Shown here one piece after another: positions 1-8,080 of a DNA stretch of 42,093 bases. The stretch is taken from assembly GCA_025363585.1 (NCBI GenBank), contig JANYDN010000119.1, positions 1 to 42,093 of the forward strand, written 5' to 3'. Numbering within the stretch: position 1 is the first letter of the stretch; every line of letters begins with the position of its first letter. Under the pieces are notes generated by a model, which worked only from the letters and a program-made list of their open reading frames with translations, was not told where the DNA came from and searched no databases. The position numbers were made by a program, and so were the translations under genes. This DNA comes from Verrucomicrobiota bacterium. Its GTDB lineage: Bacteria > Verrucomicrobiota > Verrucomicrobiia > Limisphaerales > UBA9464.

Positions 1-15
1 CTTTGCCCTTCTTCC

Positions 16-126
16 TTCCGTGATTTCCGTGATTTCCGTGGTGACCCATTGGTTCGGAGTGCTTCCGTGGTCCGGGTGCTCCGTGGTCGATTCGGCCCTC
101 CGCGATTCCGTGGTCCAACTCCGTGG
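16..126. repeat. Cluster of short TTCCGTGG-like repeats
   Basis: Seven copies of an octamer TTCCGTGA, TTCCGTGG or CTCCGTGG lie at about 16, 25, 34, 63, 79, 106 and 119, upstream of the SDR gene. The first three are spaced every 9 bases; the rest are irregular. The stretch has no convincing gene and ends just before the SDR start at 163. It may be a low-complexity intergenic repeat; no function can be read from it. Confidence 0.6.
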
Positions 127-162
127 TTTTCCACGGGTCGACGGGACCGTAGCCTTCGGGGC

Positions 163-939
163 ATGTCGTCCGCTTTCTCGCTCGCCGGCAAAACCGCGTT
201 GGTCACCGGCGCCGGCTCGGGCATCGGTCAGTCCATCTCGTCGCGCTTCGCCGCCGCCGGGGCTTTCGTCTGGGTCGCCGACGTCGATGCCACCGGCGGC
301 CATGCCACCGTCGCCGGCATCCGCCAGACCGGCGGCGCCGCGGAGTTCCTGAAGCTCGACGTCTGCAACGAGGCCGATTTCGCGGCGGCATTCGCCCGCG
401 TTCCCGTCGTCGACGTCCTCGTGTGCAATGCCGGCATCGGCCACGTCGGCACCGTGCTCACCACCACGCCGGCGGATCTGGAACGCATCTTTTCCGTCAA
501 CGTGCACGGCGTGTTCCGCACGATGCGGACGTGGATGCCCGGCATGGTGGAGCGCGGCCGCGGCTCGGTGGTGATGACGGCGTCGACGGCGGGTCTCGGC
601 GGACTCGTGGACCGTTTCGCCTACGCGACGAGCAAACATGCCGTCGTCGGCATGGCGCGGAGCGCGGCCCTCGACGTCGCCCGCACCGGCGTCCGCGTGA
701 ACTGCATCTGCCCGGGGCGCGTGGAGACGCCGTTCGTCCGGTCGCGGATCAACGAGTATCCGGATCCCGCCGCCGCGTACCGCGAGATGGCGTCGACCCA
801 GGCGCAGGGCCGGATGGGGCAACCGGAAGAGATCGCGGCGGCCGCGTTGTTCCTCGCGAGCGACGACGCAAGTTTCGTGACCGGCGCGGCGTTGGCGGTG
901 GACGGCGGATGGACGGCCGGGATGTTCCCGCAGAAGTGA
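163..939 (+). CDS. SDR family NAD(P)-dependent oxidoreductase
   Basis: A 258-aa classical short-chain dehydrogenase/reductase, expected to be a cytoplasmic Rossmann-fold enzyme that oxidises an alcohol or reduces a carbonyl with NAD(P). Seen in the sequence: the cofactor loop TGAGSGIG at residues 15-22, the structural NAG at 89-91, Ser141, and the catalytic YATSK with Tyr154 and Lys158. The C-terminal end (SFVTGAALAVDGGW) is the usual SDR tail. The start at 163 was chosen because homologous sequence begins there; the frame stays open upstream to 49, but that part is repeat-like sequence. The length matches the family (about 250 aa). The substrate cannot be read from the sequence, and the neighbours do not suggest a pathway. 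Confidence 0.93.
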   Translation: MSSAFSLAGKTALVTGAGSGIGQSISSRFAAAGAFVWVADVDATGGHATVAGIRQTGGAAEFLKLDVCNEADFAAAFARVPVVDVLVCNAGIGHVGTVLTTTPADLERIFSVNVHGVFRTMRTWMPGMVERGRGSVVMTASTAGLGGLVDRFAYATSKHAVVGMARSAALDVARTGVRVNCICPGRVETPFVRSRINEYPDPAAAYREMASTQAQGRMGQPEEIAAAALFLASDDASFVTGAALAVDGGWTAGMFPQK

Positions 940-1021
940 CGGGGTCCGTTTCGGAATTTTCAAACAAAAGGAAACGAAGGAAACGAGGGACCGGAGGGGC
1001 GCGAAGCCGACGTTGTTTCCC

Positions 1022-1142
1022 GGATCCGCGTTCTCACGAGCGCTGCCACCAGACGGTGGGGGAATTCCCGCGCTGGTTTTCGGTTCCGGCGGGATCCGCG
1101 CTCTCACGAGCGCCGCCACGCACGAGCGCCGCCACGCACGAG
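1022..1142. repeat. Imperfect direct repeat plus 16-bp tandem repeat
   Basis: A 28-bp sequence starting GGATCCGCGTTCTCACGAGC occurs at 1022-1049 and again at 1092-1119 with two mismatches. The second copy runs into a 16-bp tandem unit CACGAGCGCCGCCACG at 1105-1120 and 1121-1136 plus a partial third copy. The repeats lie between the ends of the convergent SDR and Kdo-transferase genes. No clean terminator hairpin with a T tract was seen. Confidence 0.7.
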
Positions 1143-1170
1143 AGCTGGCACACACGGGCGCGGCCACGCG

Positions 1171-2472
1171 TCAGGCTTCGCCGATGCCCTCGAGGATCAT
1201 CTCGACGGTTTTCTCGAGGCTGCCTTGGTTCTCCCGCACGACGGCCTGGCCGCGTTTGCCGAGGGCATCGCGTTCCGCGGGATCGGCGAGTAGCCGCTCG
1301 AGCGCGCGTTCGAGTCCGGCGGCATCGGGAACCTGGATGGCGCCGTTCCGCGCGATGAACTGCGGCACGACCTGCGGGAAATTCTGCATGTGCGGCCCGA
1401 ACACCACGGGCTTGCCGAGCGCGGCCGGTTCGATCGGGTTCTGGCCGCCCTCGGCCGTCAGGCTCTTGCCCACGAACACCACGTCGGCGCGCGCGTAGAA
1501 AAAACGCAGCTCTCCCGTGGTGTTGACCACGAGGCAATCGAGTTCGCCGCGACGCCGGGTCTGCGGAGTGATGTCGGTGCGGTAGACGAAGCGCACGCCG
1601 CGCGCGACCAGTTGGTCGCCCACCTCCCGGCCCCGCTCGTGGTGTCGGGGCACGAGGATCAGGAACAGTTTCGGGAAACGAGCGCGAAGCCGCGACGCGA
1701 CGTCCGCCAGGATCGCTTCCTCGCCCGCGTGCGTGCTGCCGGCGACCAACACCAACGCGTCGTCCGGAACGCCGATCTGCCCCAGGATCGCGTCGACGTC
1801 CACGAGCTTGCGTTCGTCGAGGCGCGCGGCGTCGAACTTGAGGCTGCCGACCACGCGGACCGCCTCGGGCCTGCAGCCGATCTCTACGAGCCTCGCGGCG
1901 TCCGACGCGTTCTGCGCGCCGACGCCGGCAAACCCGGCGAACAGCGGGCGGAACAGGAATGCGAAGCGGCGGTAACCGCGGAAGGAGCGGTCGGACAGGC
2001 GCGCGTTGACGAGGAAATGCGGCACGCGCCGGCGCTGCAGCGACCACAGGAAGTTGGGCCAGATCTCGGCCTCGACGAGGATCACCGCCTCCGGGTTGAT
2101 CAGGCCCATCGCGCGCTGCACGTGTTTGCGGCGATCGATCGGGTAATAGATGTGGGAGACGTGGGACGGCAGGTGTTTCTCGAGTTCGGCCATGCCGGTC
2201 GAGGTGGTGGTGGAGACTACGATCTTGTGGTTCGGGATCCGCGGTTCGAGGGCGCGGATCAACTGCGTGCAGAGGTTGACCTCGCCGACGGAGACGGCGT
2301 GGAGCCACACGACGTGCCGGTTCGTGAGGGCCTGCTTGAGGCGGTGGTCATATTTGCCAAAACGCTCGCCGAAGCCCGCCTCCCAATTTCCCCGCCGGAC
2401 CATCTTGAGGAAATAGAATGGCGCGCTCAGCACGAAGCCGATGTTGAACAAAACGTTATAGACCCACCGCAT
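1171..2472 (-). CDS. waaA: 3-deoxy-D-manno-octulosonic acid (Kdo) transferase
   Basis: A 433-aa glycosyltransferase of the KdtA/WaaA family (GT30), which transfers Kdo from CMP-Kdo to lipid A at the cytoplasmic face of the inner membrane. Seen: a single N-terminal hydrophobic anchor (about residues 3-22), the acidic active-site motif HAVSVGEV, EAEIWPNFL in the N-terminal domain, and the C-terminal nucleotide-binding region with GGQNPIEPAALGKPVVFGPH. Length and motif order fit the family. The start at 2472 (MRWVYNVLFN) places the membrane anchor at the N-terminus as in relatives; the frame stays open further upstream, but that part looks unrelated. No other LPS genes are adjacent. The gene indicates an outer membrane containing Kdo-lipid A. 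Whether one or two Kdo residues are added cannot be told. Confidence 0.95.
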   Translation of the reverse strand: MRWVYNVLFNIGFVLSAPFYFLKMVRRGNWEAGFGERFGKYDHRLKQALTNRHVVWLHAVSVGEVNLCTQLIRALEPRIPNHKIVVSTTTSTGMAELEKHLPSHVSHIYYPIDRRKHVQRAMGLINPEAVILVEAEIWPNFLWSLQRRRVPHFLVNARLSDRSFRGYRRFAFLFRPLFAGFAGVGAQNASDAARLVEIGCRPEAVRVVGSLKFDAARLDERKLVDVDAILGQIGVPDDALVLVAGSTHAGEEAILADVASRLRARFPKLFLILVPRHHERGREVGDQLVARGVRFVYRTDITPQTRRRGELDCLVVNTTGELRFFYARADVVFVGKSLTAEGGQNPIEPAALGKPVVFGPHMQNFPQVVPQFIARNGAIQVPDAAGLERALERLLADPAERDALGKRGQAVVRENQGSLEKTVEMILEGIGEA

Positions 2473-2571
2473 GGACGCTTTCTGAGACGCCGAGGGGGCG
2501 TGGAGTTTACCCGCGAATATCAGGGGATGGGCAACCAAACCCTCCCCCTGCCGGCAAGAATGCCGCAGAAA

Positions 2572-3120
2572 TCATTCCGAGGCGCCGCGCCACGCGGAGA
2601 ACATCGCGAAGACCAGCGCGACCATGTTGTAGATGGAGAAAAACGACAGCGGCGCGCACGCGATGAAAGTGAAGAGCACCGCCGACACCGGCAGCCAGAT
2701 CGACGCCACGCCGCGGGACGCCCAACTCGTCGACTTGCCGACGGCCCAACCGATCGCGAGGCCGACGAACGGGATGCGAATCCCGGTCGCCATGCCCAGG
2801 CCGAACCACACCATCCCGCCAATCAACGCCACGCCGAAGCCCGCTCCCACGCCGCGCAGGACGCACGAGCCGGCCGACGGACCATCGGAAGGGCGGGTCC
2901 GAGGCGGGCTGTAGGCGGGCGCGGCCTGCACGGGGGCCGCGGCGGCGAACATTCCCGGGCCGTGTTGCTGGACGAAGTCGGACAACGGGAACCAATCGGG
3001 CGCGCCGTCATGCCAAACCGATGCGTCCGGCGGTATTGAGCCCAGACGGGCCATTTCAACGACGGCGTCCGGCGCGAATGGACCCAATTGCTGCTGGTTG
3101 GCGAAAACGTGGACTTCCAT
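2572..3120 (-). CDS. GYF_2-domain membrane protein
   Basis: A 182-aa protein. Residues 1-50 match the GYF_2 (DUF4339) pattern: QLGPF, then a polar stretch ending in WHDGAPDWFPLSDFV. Such domains are thought to bind proline-rich peptides or mediate protein contacts. A proline/alanine-rich linker (about 55-85) follows, then three or four hydrophobic segments (about 88-180), so it is an inner-membrane protein with a soluble N-terminal domain. The start at 3120 is the first residue of the GYF_2 motif; upstream in-frame sequence belongs to the repeat element next door. It lies about 100 bp upstream of waaA on the same strand, but no functional link is evident. The role is unknown. Confidence 0.8.
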   Translation of the reverse strand: MEVHVFANQQQLGPFAPDAVVEMARLGSIPPDASVWHDGAPDWFPLSDFVQQHGPGMFAAAAPVQAAPAYSPPRTRPSDGPSAGSCVLRGVGAGFGVALIGGMVWFGLGMATGIRIPFVGLAIGWAVGKSTSWASRGVASIWLPVSAVLFTFIACAPLSFFSIYNMVALVFAMFSAWRGASE

Positions 3121-3201
3121 GGCTAGGGTTGACCGGACCGTGCGGAGAAGCCGGACGGTGGCAATCGAAAAATCCGCGCCCGACACGCACCCGCCCGCCT
3201 C

Positions 3202-3485
3202 AGCCGTATCCATGCAGTAAGATCTCGATTGGGTATCTCGCCAAGACGCCAAGAATCCAAGCATTCCCGACCGAGCCGGGACGGAACCCTGCGGTCGCGG
3301 CATGGGAATTCTCTCACGCCAAGGGGGACCAAGGCCGGCCAAGAAGGCGGGAACGTGTATCGGGAGCCAGAGATTGGATCCCACCGTTCGATGAAACGAC
3401 ACGTCGGCGGTCTTTGCCCCCTTGGATGGCCTTGGCCCGGCTTGGCGTGAGATAATTCCTCGGCCGCTACTGCATGGATACGGCT
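3202..3485. mobile_element. MITE-like palindromic element, copy A
   Basis: A 284-bp segment bounded by perfect 18-bp terminal inverted repeats: AGCCGTATCCATGCAGTA at 3202-3219 and its reverse complement at 3468-3485. Inside, TCTCACGCCAAG (3312-3323) is the inverted complement of 3441-3452, and these arms continue imperfectly for about 32 bp. The core GGCGGTCTTTGCCCCCTTGG near 3404 recurs in copies B (9998-10218) and C (29764-29929). There is no coding capacity, so any movement would need a transposase from elsewhere. It lies between divergent genes. It could instead be a REP/BIME-like repeat; target-site duplications were not identified. Confidence 0.65.
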
Positions 3486-3844
3486 AAGCAAGGCACCGAC
3501 GAAAAATAGGAAGCCGAGGAAACTTCGCATGGGGCAGAGGGTCGAGGGCGGTGTTCGGGGACGCAATCCGCAGGCTAAAGACCCTGCTGCCTCTTGGACA
3601 TTCAATTTCGAGAATCGCCTTGCTTGGAAATGTTTTCGGGTCGATCGGGGTCTCCGGAACAAATGGCGGCAACTCGTAATAATAACCGCAGACATCTGCT
3701 CATCCCTTTGACTCGCTTGGGCTTGACGCATCAACCGCTCCCGCGGATACATGGACCGTCAACCGGCGGGTATCCTTCAGTTTTGCCGGCGGTCGATGGC
3801 CGTTCACCAACACAATGCACCACCTGGTCCCCCGAAAACTTCCC
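3486..3844. other. Intergenic region with possible orphan signal peptide
   Basis: No complete gene was found here. On the minus strand an ATG at 3531 begins a good signal-peptide sequence (MRSFLGFLFFVGALLS, then IHAVAAEE), but the reading frame runs straight into element A, whose terminal repeat encodes part of it. This may be the 5' end of a secreted-protein gene cut off by the element, or chance. The remaining 300 bases before the PEP-CTERM gene show no clear promoter or ribosome-binding site that I can defend. Confidence 0.35.
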
Positions 3845-4540
3845 ATGAGTCTCAAACGTTTGTTCGCCACCGGATGCCTCGTCGCGGTTTCCCTCAGTGC
3901 CGCCCAAGCCGGCAACTTTAGCTTCACCTTTGGCGGTTCGGGCGTCAGCGGAAGCCTCGATCTGACCTACGCGGCCAATCCAAACACGGGCGTGCTGCCC
4001 GGAACATCGCCCAATCCCGTCGATCCGACCGGCTCCTGCATCGTGACCGGCATCGCCGGTACCTTTTCCGATTCCAACATCGGCATCCTGAACAGCGCGG
4101 TGACTTCCATCGAGCTCAGCAATCCGGCCCATCCGGAGCCCGCAAATCTGCTGGCCCCGAATAGTTTTGGATTCTTCGTTATCGCCAATGGCGTCAAGAC
4201 GCCCGACGGCGTCGCGCCTGGCTTCTCATACGACAATCTCCTGTACCCCGGCGGATCCCCCCAAGCCGCCAGTGATTATCCCTTCCACGGCGGCTTCTTC
4301 GACATCTACGGCCTGGTTTTCCACACCGCGAGCGGCAAGTCGGTGAACTTCTGGAGCAACGGCGATTTCGGCGGCGGACCGACTTATGGCGTCGGCGTGA
4401 CGGATGGCACGGACGTTCTCGACTACGTCGGCAATGTCTCCGTGGTGCCCGAGCCCGTCGAGTGGTCCGTGATCGCCGGCGGCGTCCTCGTGGTGGGCGC
4501 CCTCGCCCGCCGCTGGAGCGCGTCGCGCAAGGCAGCCTGA
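3845..4540 (+). CDS. PEP-CTERM sorting domain protein
   Basis: A 231-aa exported protein. It has an N-terminal signal peptide (about residues 1-22, ending near AAQA), a soluble middle rich in Gly, Ser and Asn, and a C-terminal PEP-CTERM signal: VPEP, then a hydrophobic helix, then a basic tail (RRWSASRKAA). In known systems this tail is recognised by an exosortase and the protein goes to the surface or an exopolysaccharide layer. No exosortase gene is in the window. The start at 3845 directly precedes the signal peptide; an earlier in-frame ATG at 3815 would add ten residues. The middle domain is not recognised. A hairpin follows the gene at 4564-4597. Confidence 0.9.
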   Translation: MSLKRLFATGCLVAVSLSAAQAGNFSFTFGGSGVSGSLDLTYAANPNTGVLPGTSPNPVDPTGSCIVTGIAGTFSDSNIGILNSAVTSIELSNPAHPEPANLLAPNSFGFFVIANGVKTPDGVAPGFSYDNLLYPGGSPQAASDYPFHGGFFDIYGLVFHTASGKSVNFWSNGDFGGGPTYGVGVTDGTDVLDYVGNVSVVPEPVEWSVIAGGVLVVGALARRWSASRKAA

Positions 4541-4563
4541 GTTTCCTCAGCGCTCATTTAGTT

Positions 4564-4597
4564 CAAACGCCGCGGATCCCACGATTCGCGGCGTTTG
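4564..4597 (+). terminator. Likely terminator hairpin after the PEP-CTERM gene
   Basis: A perfect 11-bp stem, CAAACGCCGCG (4564-4574) and CGCGGCGTTTG (4587-4597), with a 12-nt loop, 23 bp after the stop codon. The right arm ends in TTTG but no long T run follows, so termination is likely rather than certain. Confidence 0.65.
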
Positions 4598-4634
4598 TCA
4601 TTGCGATTGGCCACGGTCGGATTGCAGGCAAGAC

Positions 4635-4707
4635 GTCCGCAGATGGCGCAGATGCCGCAGATAATGATGCGTAGCAAATATCCGCGCTATCTGCGCCATC
4701 TGCGGAC
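4635..4707. repeat. Long inverted repeat in a 460-bp intergenic gap
   Basis: Perfect 19-bp arms: 4635-4653, and ATCTGCGCCATCTGCGGAC at 4689-4707, around a 35-nt loop that is itself partly complementary. The first 18 bases of the right arm recur at 10104-10121 inside element B, so it is part of a dispersed family. The rest of the gap (4541-5002), up to the CotH gene, has no other gene that I can support. Confidence 0.75.
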
Positions 4708-5002
4708 AAAAATGGGAGGCAAGGTTGCCGGCTGCGGTGGAAACATTTTATAGGAAAGATCGGGGGTAGGGCCGTCGCTCCCCGAAAGGCGCGGAGATCC
4801 CGGACATGATCCACATTCCCTCCGCGCCCCCGCGCAAAATCCCAACGCGAGGCCGATTCCCGCGGCCGGATTGCCGTTTGTATTCCAGCCACGGAAAACA
4901 GCGAGGAACCCGCGATCATTTGCCTTGCTCCCGTGCGGATCGGGGTCCAAAGACTGCGGCACTCCCCCGGCAATGGTGATTTTTCGAATGCGCTCCCGCA
5001 CA

Positions 5003-6787
5003 ATGAACCTCTCGCGCGGCACCCAACGAATCTGTCTGGCACTCGCCTGCCTCCTGATGCTTGGCGTTCGCGTCCGGTCCGACGAACCGACGCCGGCCGC
5101 GCCGACCAACGACGAATTCTTCGACCCAAACCGACTGCTCGAGGTGCAAATCACCATGCCGGCGGAGGATTTCGAAAAGCTCCGGCAACAACACCGCGAC
5201 CTCTACGCGGAGCTGGGCCGGGGCGGTGGCGAGAAGGCGCCGCCCCCACCCAAGGCATTCGATTGGTTCAAGGGCGACGTCACCATCGGCGGCGTCACGG
5301 TTGGGAACGTCGGCATCCGCAAACGCGGTTTGCTCGGCTCGGACAACTCCACGCGCCCTTCCTTCAACATCGATTTCGATCGCCATGTGGAGGGCAGGAC
5401 GTTTGCGGGCGAGTCGCGGTTCACGCTGCACAACAACAACCAGGATCCCTCGCAGGTGCAGCAGGCGCTGGGCTACCGCGTGTTCGCGGCGGCGGGCGTG
5501 CCCGCGCCCCGCTGCAATCTCGCCCAGGTGACCGTCAACGGGAAAAGCCTGGGCATCTACTCGCATATAGAAGCGGTGGACGAACGCTTCTTGCGGCGGC
5601 ACTTCTCCGGCACCAAGGGAAACCTATACGAGGCGACCTTCGGCGATTTTCGTCCCGGGTGGGTCGATGCCTTCGAGTCCAAGAACCACAAGAAGGCCAA
5701 TGACCGCGGCGATCTGGAGCGGGTGGTTCGCGCCTTGGATTCCAAGGAGGGAACGATCGGTCGCGTCTCCGAAGTCGTGGATGTGGGCGATTATCTTACC
5801 TTTTGGGCGACGGAGGTGTTGATCGGCCATTGGGATGGTTTTTCCAACAACCAAAACAACGCCTTCGCCTATCACGATCCCAAGTCCGACAAATTCCGCT
5901 TCATCGCCTGGGGCGCGGATTCGACGTTCGGGGATTCGAGCGCTTTTGTTCCCTACGTGCCGCCGGTTTCGGTGATGGCCAACAGCCGGCTTTCCCGCGT
6001 GCTCTACAACGATCCGGAGACGCGCGCGAAGTATCGCCAACGGATGCGCGAGCTCCTCGCCACCGTCTGGAAGGAGCGGGAGCTGTTGGCGGAGGTGGAT
6101 CGCATCGAGCTTCTCGTGCGGGACCGGATCACCATCCCCAGGCCGCAATTCGATGCCGGTTTGAAGAAGGTGCGGGAATACATCCGCACCGAGCGGACCG
6201 CCATGGAGGCGGAACTGGCGCAACCCGCCGCGCCCTGGACCTACCCCATACGCGCGAATCGCCAGTTCGAATTCGCGGGCAAACTCGCGGCGAGCTTCTC
6301 GACGGTGTGGACGACGAACCTGCTCGGCCCGGACCTCACCAATTTCCCGCCCCGACACGTCGGACGCTTGGATCTCGAATATTACCAACGGGACTATTCG
6401 GACAAGCAGGCGCGGAGTCGGACCGGCATCCACCCCCGTCACCCGGACTTCGCGAGCGTCCAGGTGGTGGCCGCCGTGGAGGGCGTCGCGCCGCCGGTGA
6501 GCGTTTCCATTTCCATCGGGAAGGAAGCTTTCCTGAAAGGAGGGACCATCCCGCTCGATGGCAAGCAGGCCATCGGCTACGTCGTCACGGGCGCGCGCGG
6601 GTCGAAACCTTACCGGATTCTCGCTTTCCTCTCCAACGGCAAGGGCTCGATCACGCTGGATCGATCGGGATTGAAACCGGGGGACGAGATCGCCGGGAGC
6701 ATAGAGACGGAGGTCTGGACGCAGCGTTGGGACGATTTCGATCTCAAGGTGCTGAACGCGGCGAGTTCGACCGAAGGGAAGCGATGA
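5003..6787 (+). CDS. CotH kinase family secreted protein
   Basis: A 594-aa exported protein of the CotH family. Spore-coat CotH members are protein kinases; many bacterial homologues have unknown substrates. Seen: a signal peptide (residues about 1-24), a N-terminal beta region (LEVQITMPAEDFEKL onward), the family region with FTLHNNNQDPSQVQQALGYR and AAGVPAPRC, GIYSHIEAVDERFL near 183, and WGADSTFG at 303-310 whose Asp306 would sit at the metal site. A further beta-rich C-terminal part (about 400-594) is not recognised. The start at 5003 is set by the signal peptide; the frame is open back to 4871 without a plausible N-terminus. The degraded beta-propeller remnant begins 3 bp after the stop, suggesting a former secreted-protein operon. 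Confidence 0.85.
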   Translation: MNLSRGTQRICLALACLLMLGVRVRSDEPTPAAPTNDEFFDPNRLLEVQITMPAEDFEKLRQQHRDLYAELGRGGGEKAPPPPKAFDWFKGDVTIGGVTVGNVGIRKRGLLGSDNSTRPSFNIDFDRHVEGRTFAGESRFTLHNNNQDPSQVQQALGYRVFAAAGVPAPRCNLAQVTVNGKSLGIYSHIEAVDERFLRRHFSGTKGNLYEATFGDFRPGWVDAFESKNHKKANDRGDLERVVRALDSKEGTIGRVSEVVDVGDYLTFWATEVLIGHWDGFSNNQNNAFAYHDPKSDKFRFIAWGADSTFGDSSAFVPYVPPVSVMANSRLSRVLYNDPETRAKYRQRMRELLATVWKERELLAEVDRIELLVRDRITIPRPQFDAGLKKVREYIRTERTAMEAELAQPAAPWTYPIRANRQFEFAGKLAASFSTVWTTNLLGPDLTNFPPRHVGRLDLEYYQRDYSDKQARSRTGIHPRHPDFASVQVVAAVEGVAPPVSVSISIGKEAFLKGGTIPLDGKQAIGYVVTGARGSKPYRILAFLSNGKGSITLDRSGLKPGDEIAGSIETEVWTQRWDDFDLKVLNAASSTEGKR

Positions 6788-6790
6788 TGC

Positions 6791-7263
6791 ATGCTCCGGT
6801 CGCGCGGCTTTGCCTTTACCCACCTGCGCTGGATGACGGAACTGCCGGTCGAGCATTCGTCGCCCTGCATCTGGGGTGACCGGAACTTTCTCACGGGCCA
6901 CGTCGGCACGACCCTGAAGATGATCTGTCTCCGGCGCTCGGACGGGTCGACGCTCTGGGAACGCGAACGGACGATCCCCAAACTATCGACCTATGAACAC
7001 GTGGCCGGCGACCCAATGTGAAATGGGAGACGACGCGGGGCCTGCCGTACGTGGCTTCGCCCCTCGCCCCTCGCCCATCGGGGCAGGGTCTACCTTATAA
7101 AGGCCGGCGGATTCATCACCTGCCTGGATCTGGCGAGCGGCAAGGCTCGCTATGAATCGGAACGACTGGGAGTCGCGGGCGAATACTATGCCAGCCCGGT
7201 GGCGGTGGGTGAGCATATCGTCGTCTGCGCCCAGCGCGGGACTGCATTCGTAATTCGGGCCGC
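6791..7263 (+). pseudogene. Remnant of a PQQ-like beta-propeller protein
   Basis: Pieces of a BamB/PQQ-type beta-propeller protein are split over two frames. Residues from 6791 (LPVEHSSPCIWGDR, then FLTGHVGTTLKM) stop at 7019-7021. A second piece (KWETTRGLPYVASPLA) starts around 7021 in another frame. A third (RVYLIKAGGFITCLDLASGK, then GEYYASPVAVGEHIVV) returns to the first frame from about 7085. Relatives have a long middle part between the first and second pieces that is absent here, so there is both an internal deletion and at least two frame changes. It is almost certainly non-functional. It directly follows the CotH gene on the same strand. Confidence 0.8.
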
Positions 7264-7330
7264 GATTTCACCTGGTCGTCCGGCTCGATTGCCAAGCCGG
7301 CAAGCCATCCCCGGTACGCGGGCGAAGCCC

Positions 7331-7702
7331 TTAGAGCCCGTCTGCCTTGAAGACGCCCAATCCCCAGTCGTTGTCGTCCACCAACGCCGCCCATCCTTCC
7401 GTCGCGGTGAAGCGGGTCCACGGCCAAGGCTGATGCCAGTCGCAGGTGACGTAAGTAGGATTCAGGAAACAGTCGCCCGTCTGGATCGGGTTCCATCCCA
7501 ATCCAGCCCACCCGGCATGGGGTTTCTTGTCGCCGACTTCACACGGCCATGGGCCGGAGTAGTGGGACATCTGGATCTGTCGGCCCAAGTCCGCGCTGTT
7601 GATGATCTTCCCCGGATGATCCTTGGCGGACATGAACGTCACCGCTCCGCCGAGGGCGAGATCCATCCCGACGCGGACCTCGCCATTGTCGAGATAAGTC
7701 AT
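7331..7702 (-). pseudogene. Truncated large secreted protein (remnant)
   Basis: A 123-residue open frame (from Met at 7702; open to 7822). MTYLDNGEVRVGMDLALGGA and GRQIQMSHYSGPWPCE, then GLGWNPIQTGDCF, look like the N-terminal part of a large secreted protein family of unknown function that I recall from Planctomycetes and Verrucomicrobia. Residues after TGDCFLNP jump abruptly to TATEGWAALVDDNDWGLGVF, which in that family lies much further toward the C-terminus, so an internal deletion is inferred. The frame ends soon after. It faces the beta-propeller remnant tail to tail. It could be a shortened but expressed gene; I think decay is more likely. Confidence 0.6.
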
Positions 7703-8080
7703 GTCGGGCGCCGGCAATGGTCGAGCGCCAAGGACCGGCCGGTTATGCCTGCCTTTCGGGCTCGGCACGACAAATCCGGTTCGTGAATGCCGCGACGCCA
7801 TTCTGAATGCGTTTAGAGGCACGCGAAGCCGCGAAGGTCGCGGAGGTTGAAGCCGGCTCGCTTACCCGACTGGCGACCTGCGAGGCGGGCGGGACGCCCT
7901 TCCATTGGCAGCCGGCCCAGCCCGCCGAGGCCGGGCGAAGCCGGGCGAAGGCGGGGGACGGCCGCCCTACGAGCGACCGCCTCCCTTTCCTCCTGTTGAA
8001 AAGATCTTGGCTCCCCGGCAAAGGGTTTGTCGGGCGCCGCGCTTCCACCCGTCCACTAGCGATGCTAGCGTGCCCGCGAC
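7703..8080. other. Intergenic region, no gene seen
   Basis: 378 bases between the truncated minus-strand remnant and the ABC ATPase gene. It holds a small tandem repeat (CCGGGCGAAG twice near 7932-7951) and several GC-rich palindromic bits. I see no RNA gene and no promoter I would defend. The plus-strand frame that spans it is a shadow of the ATPase gene. Confidence 0.5.

Noticed and set aside
1092-1142. Tandem repeats considered as a CRISPR array
   Set aside because: The units are 16 bp with no unique spacers and no cas genes are present in the window.
3202-3485. Intact insertion sequence
   Set aside because: No transposase frame in any direction; only short inverted repeats, so it is at best non-autonomous.
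7199-7786. Plus-strand open frame of 195 codons
   Set aside because: Only its first part matches the beta-propeller remnant; the rest is antisense to the truncated minus-strand remnant.
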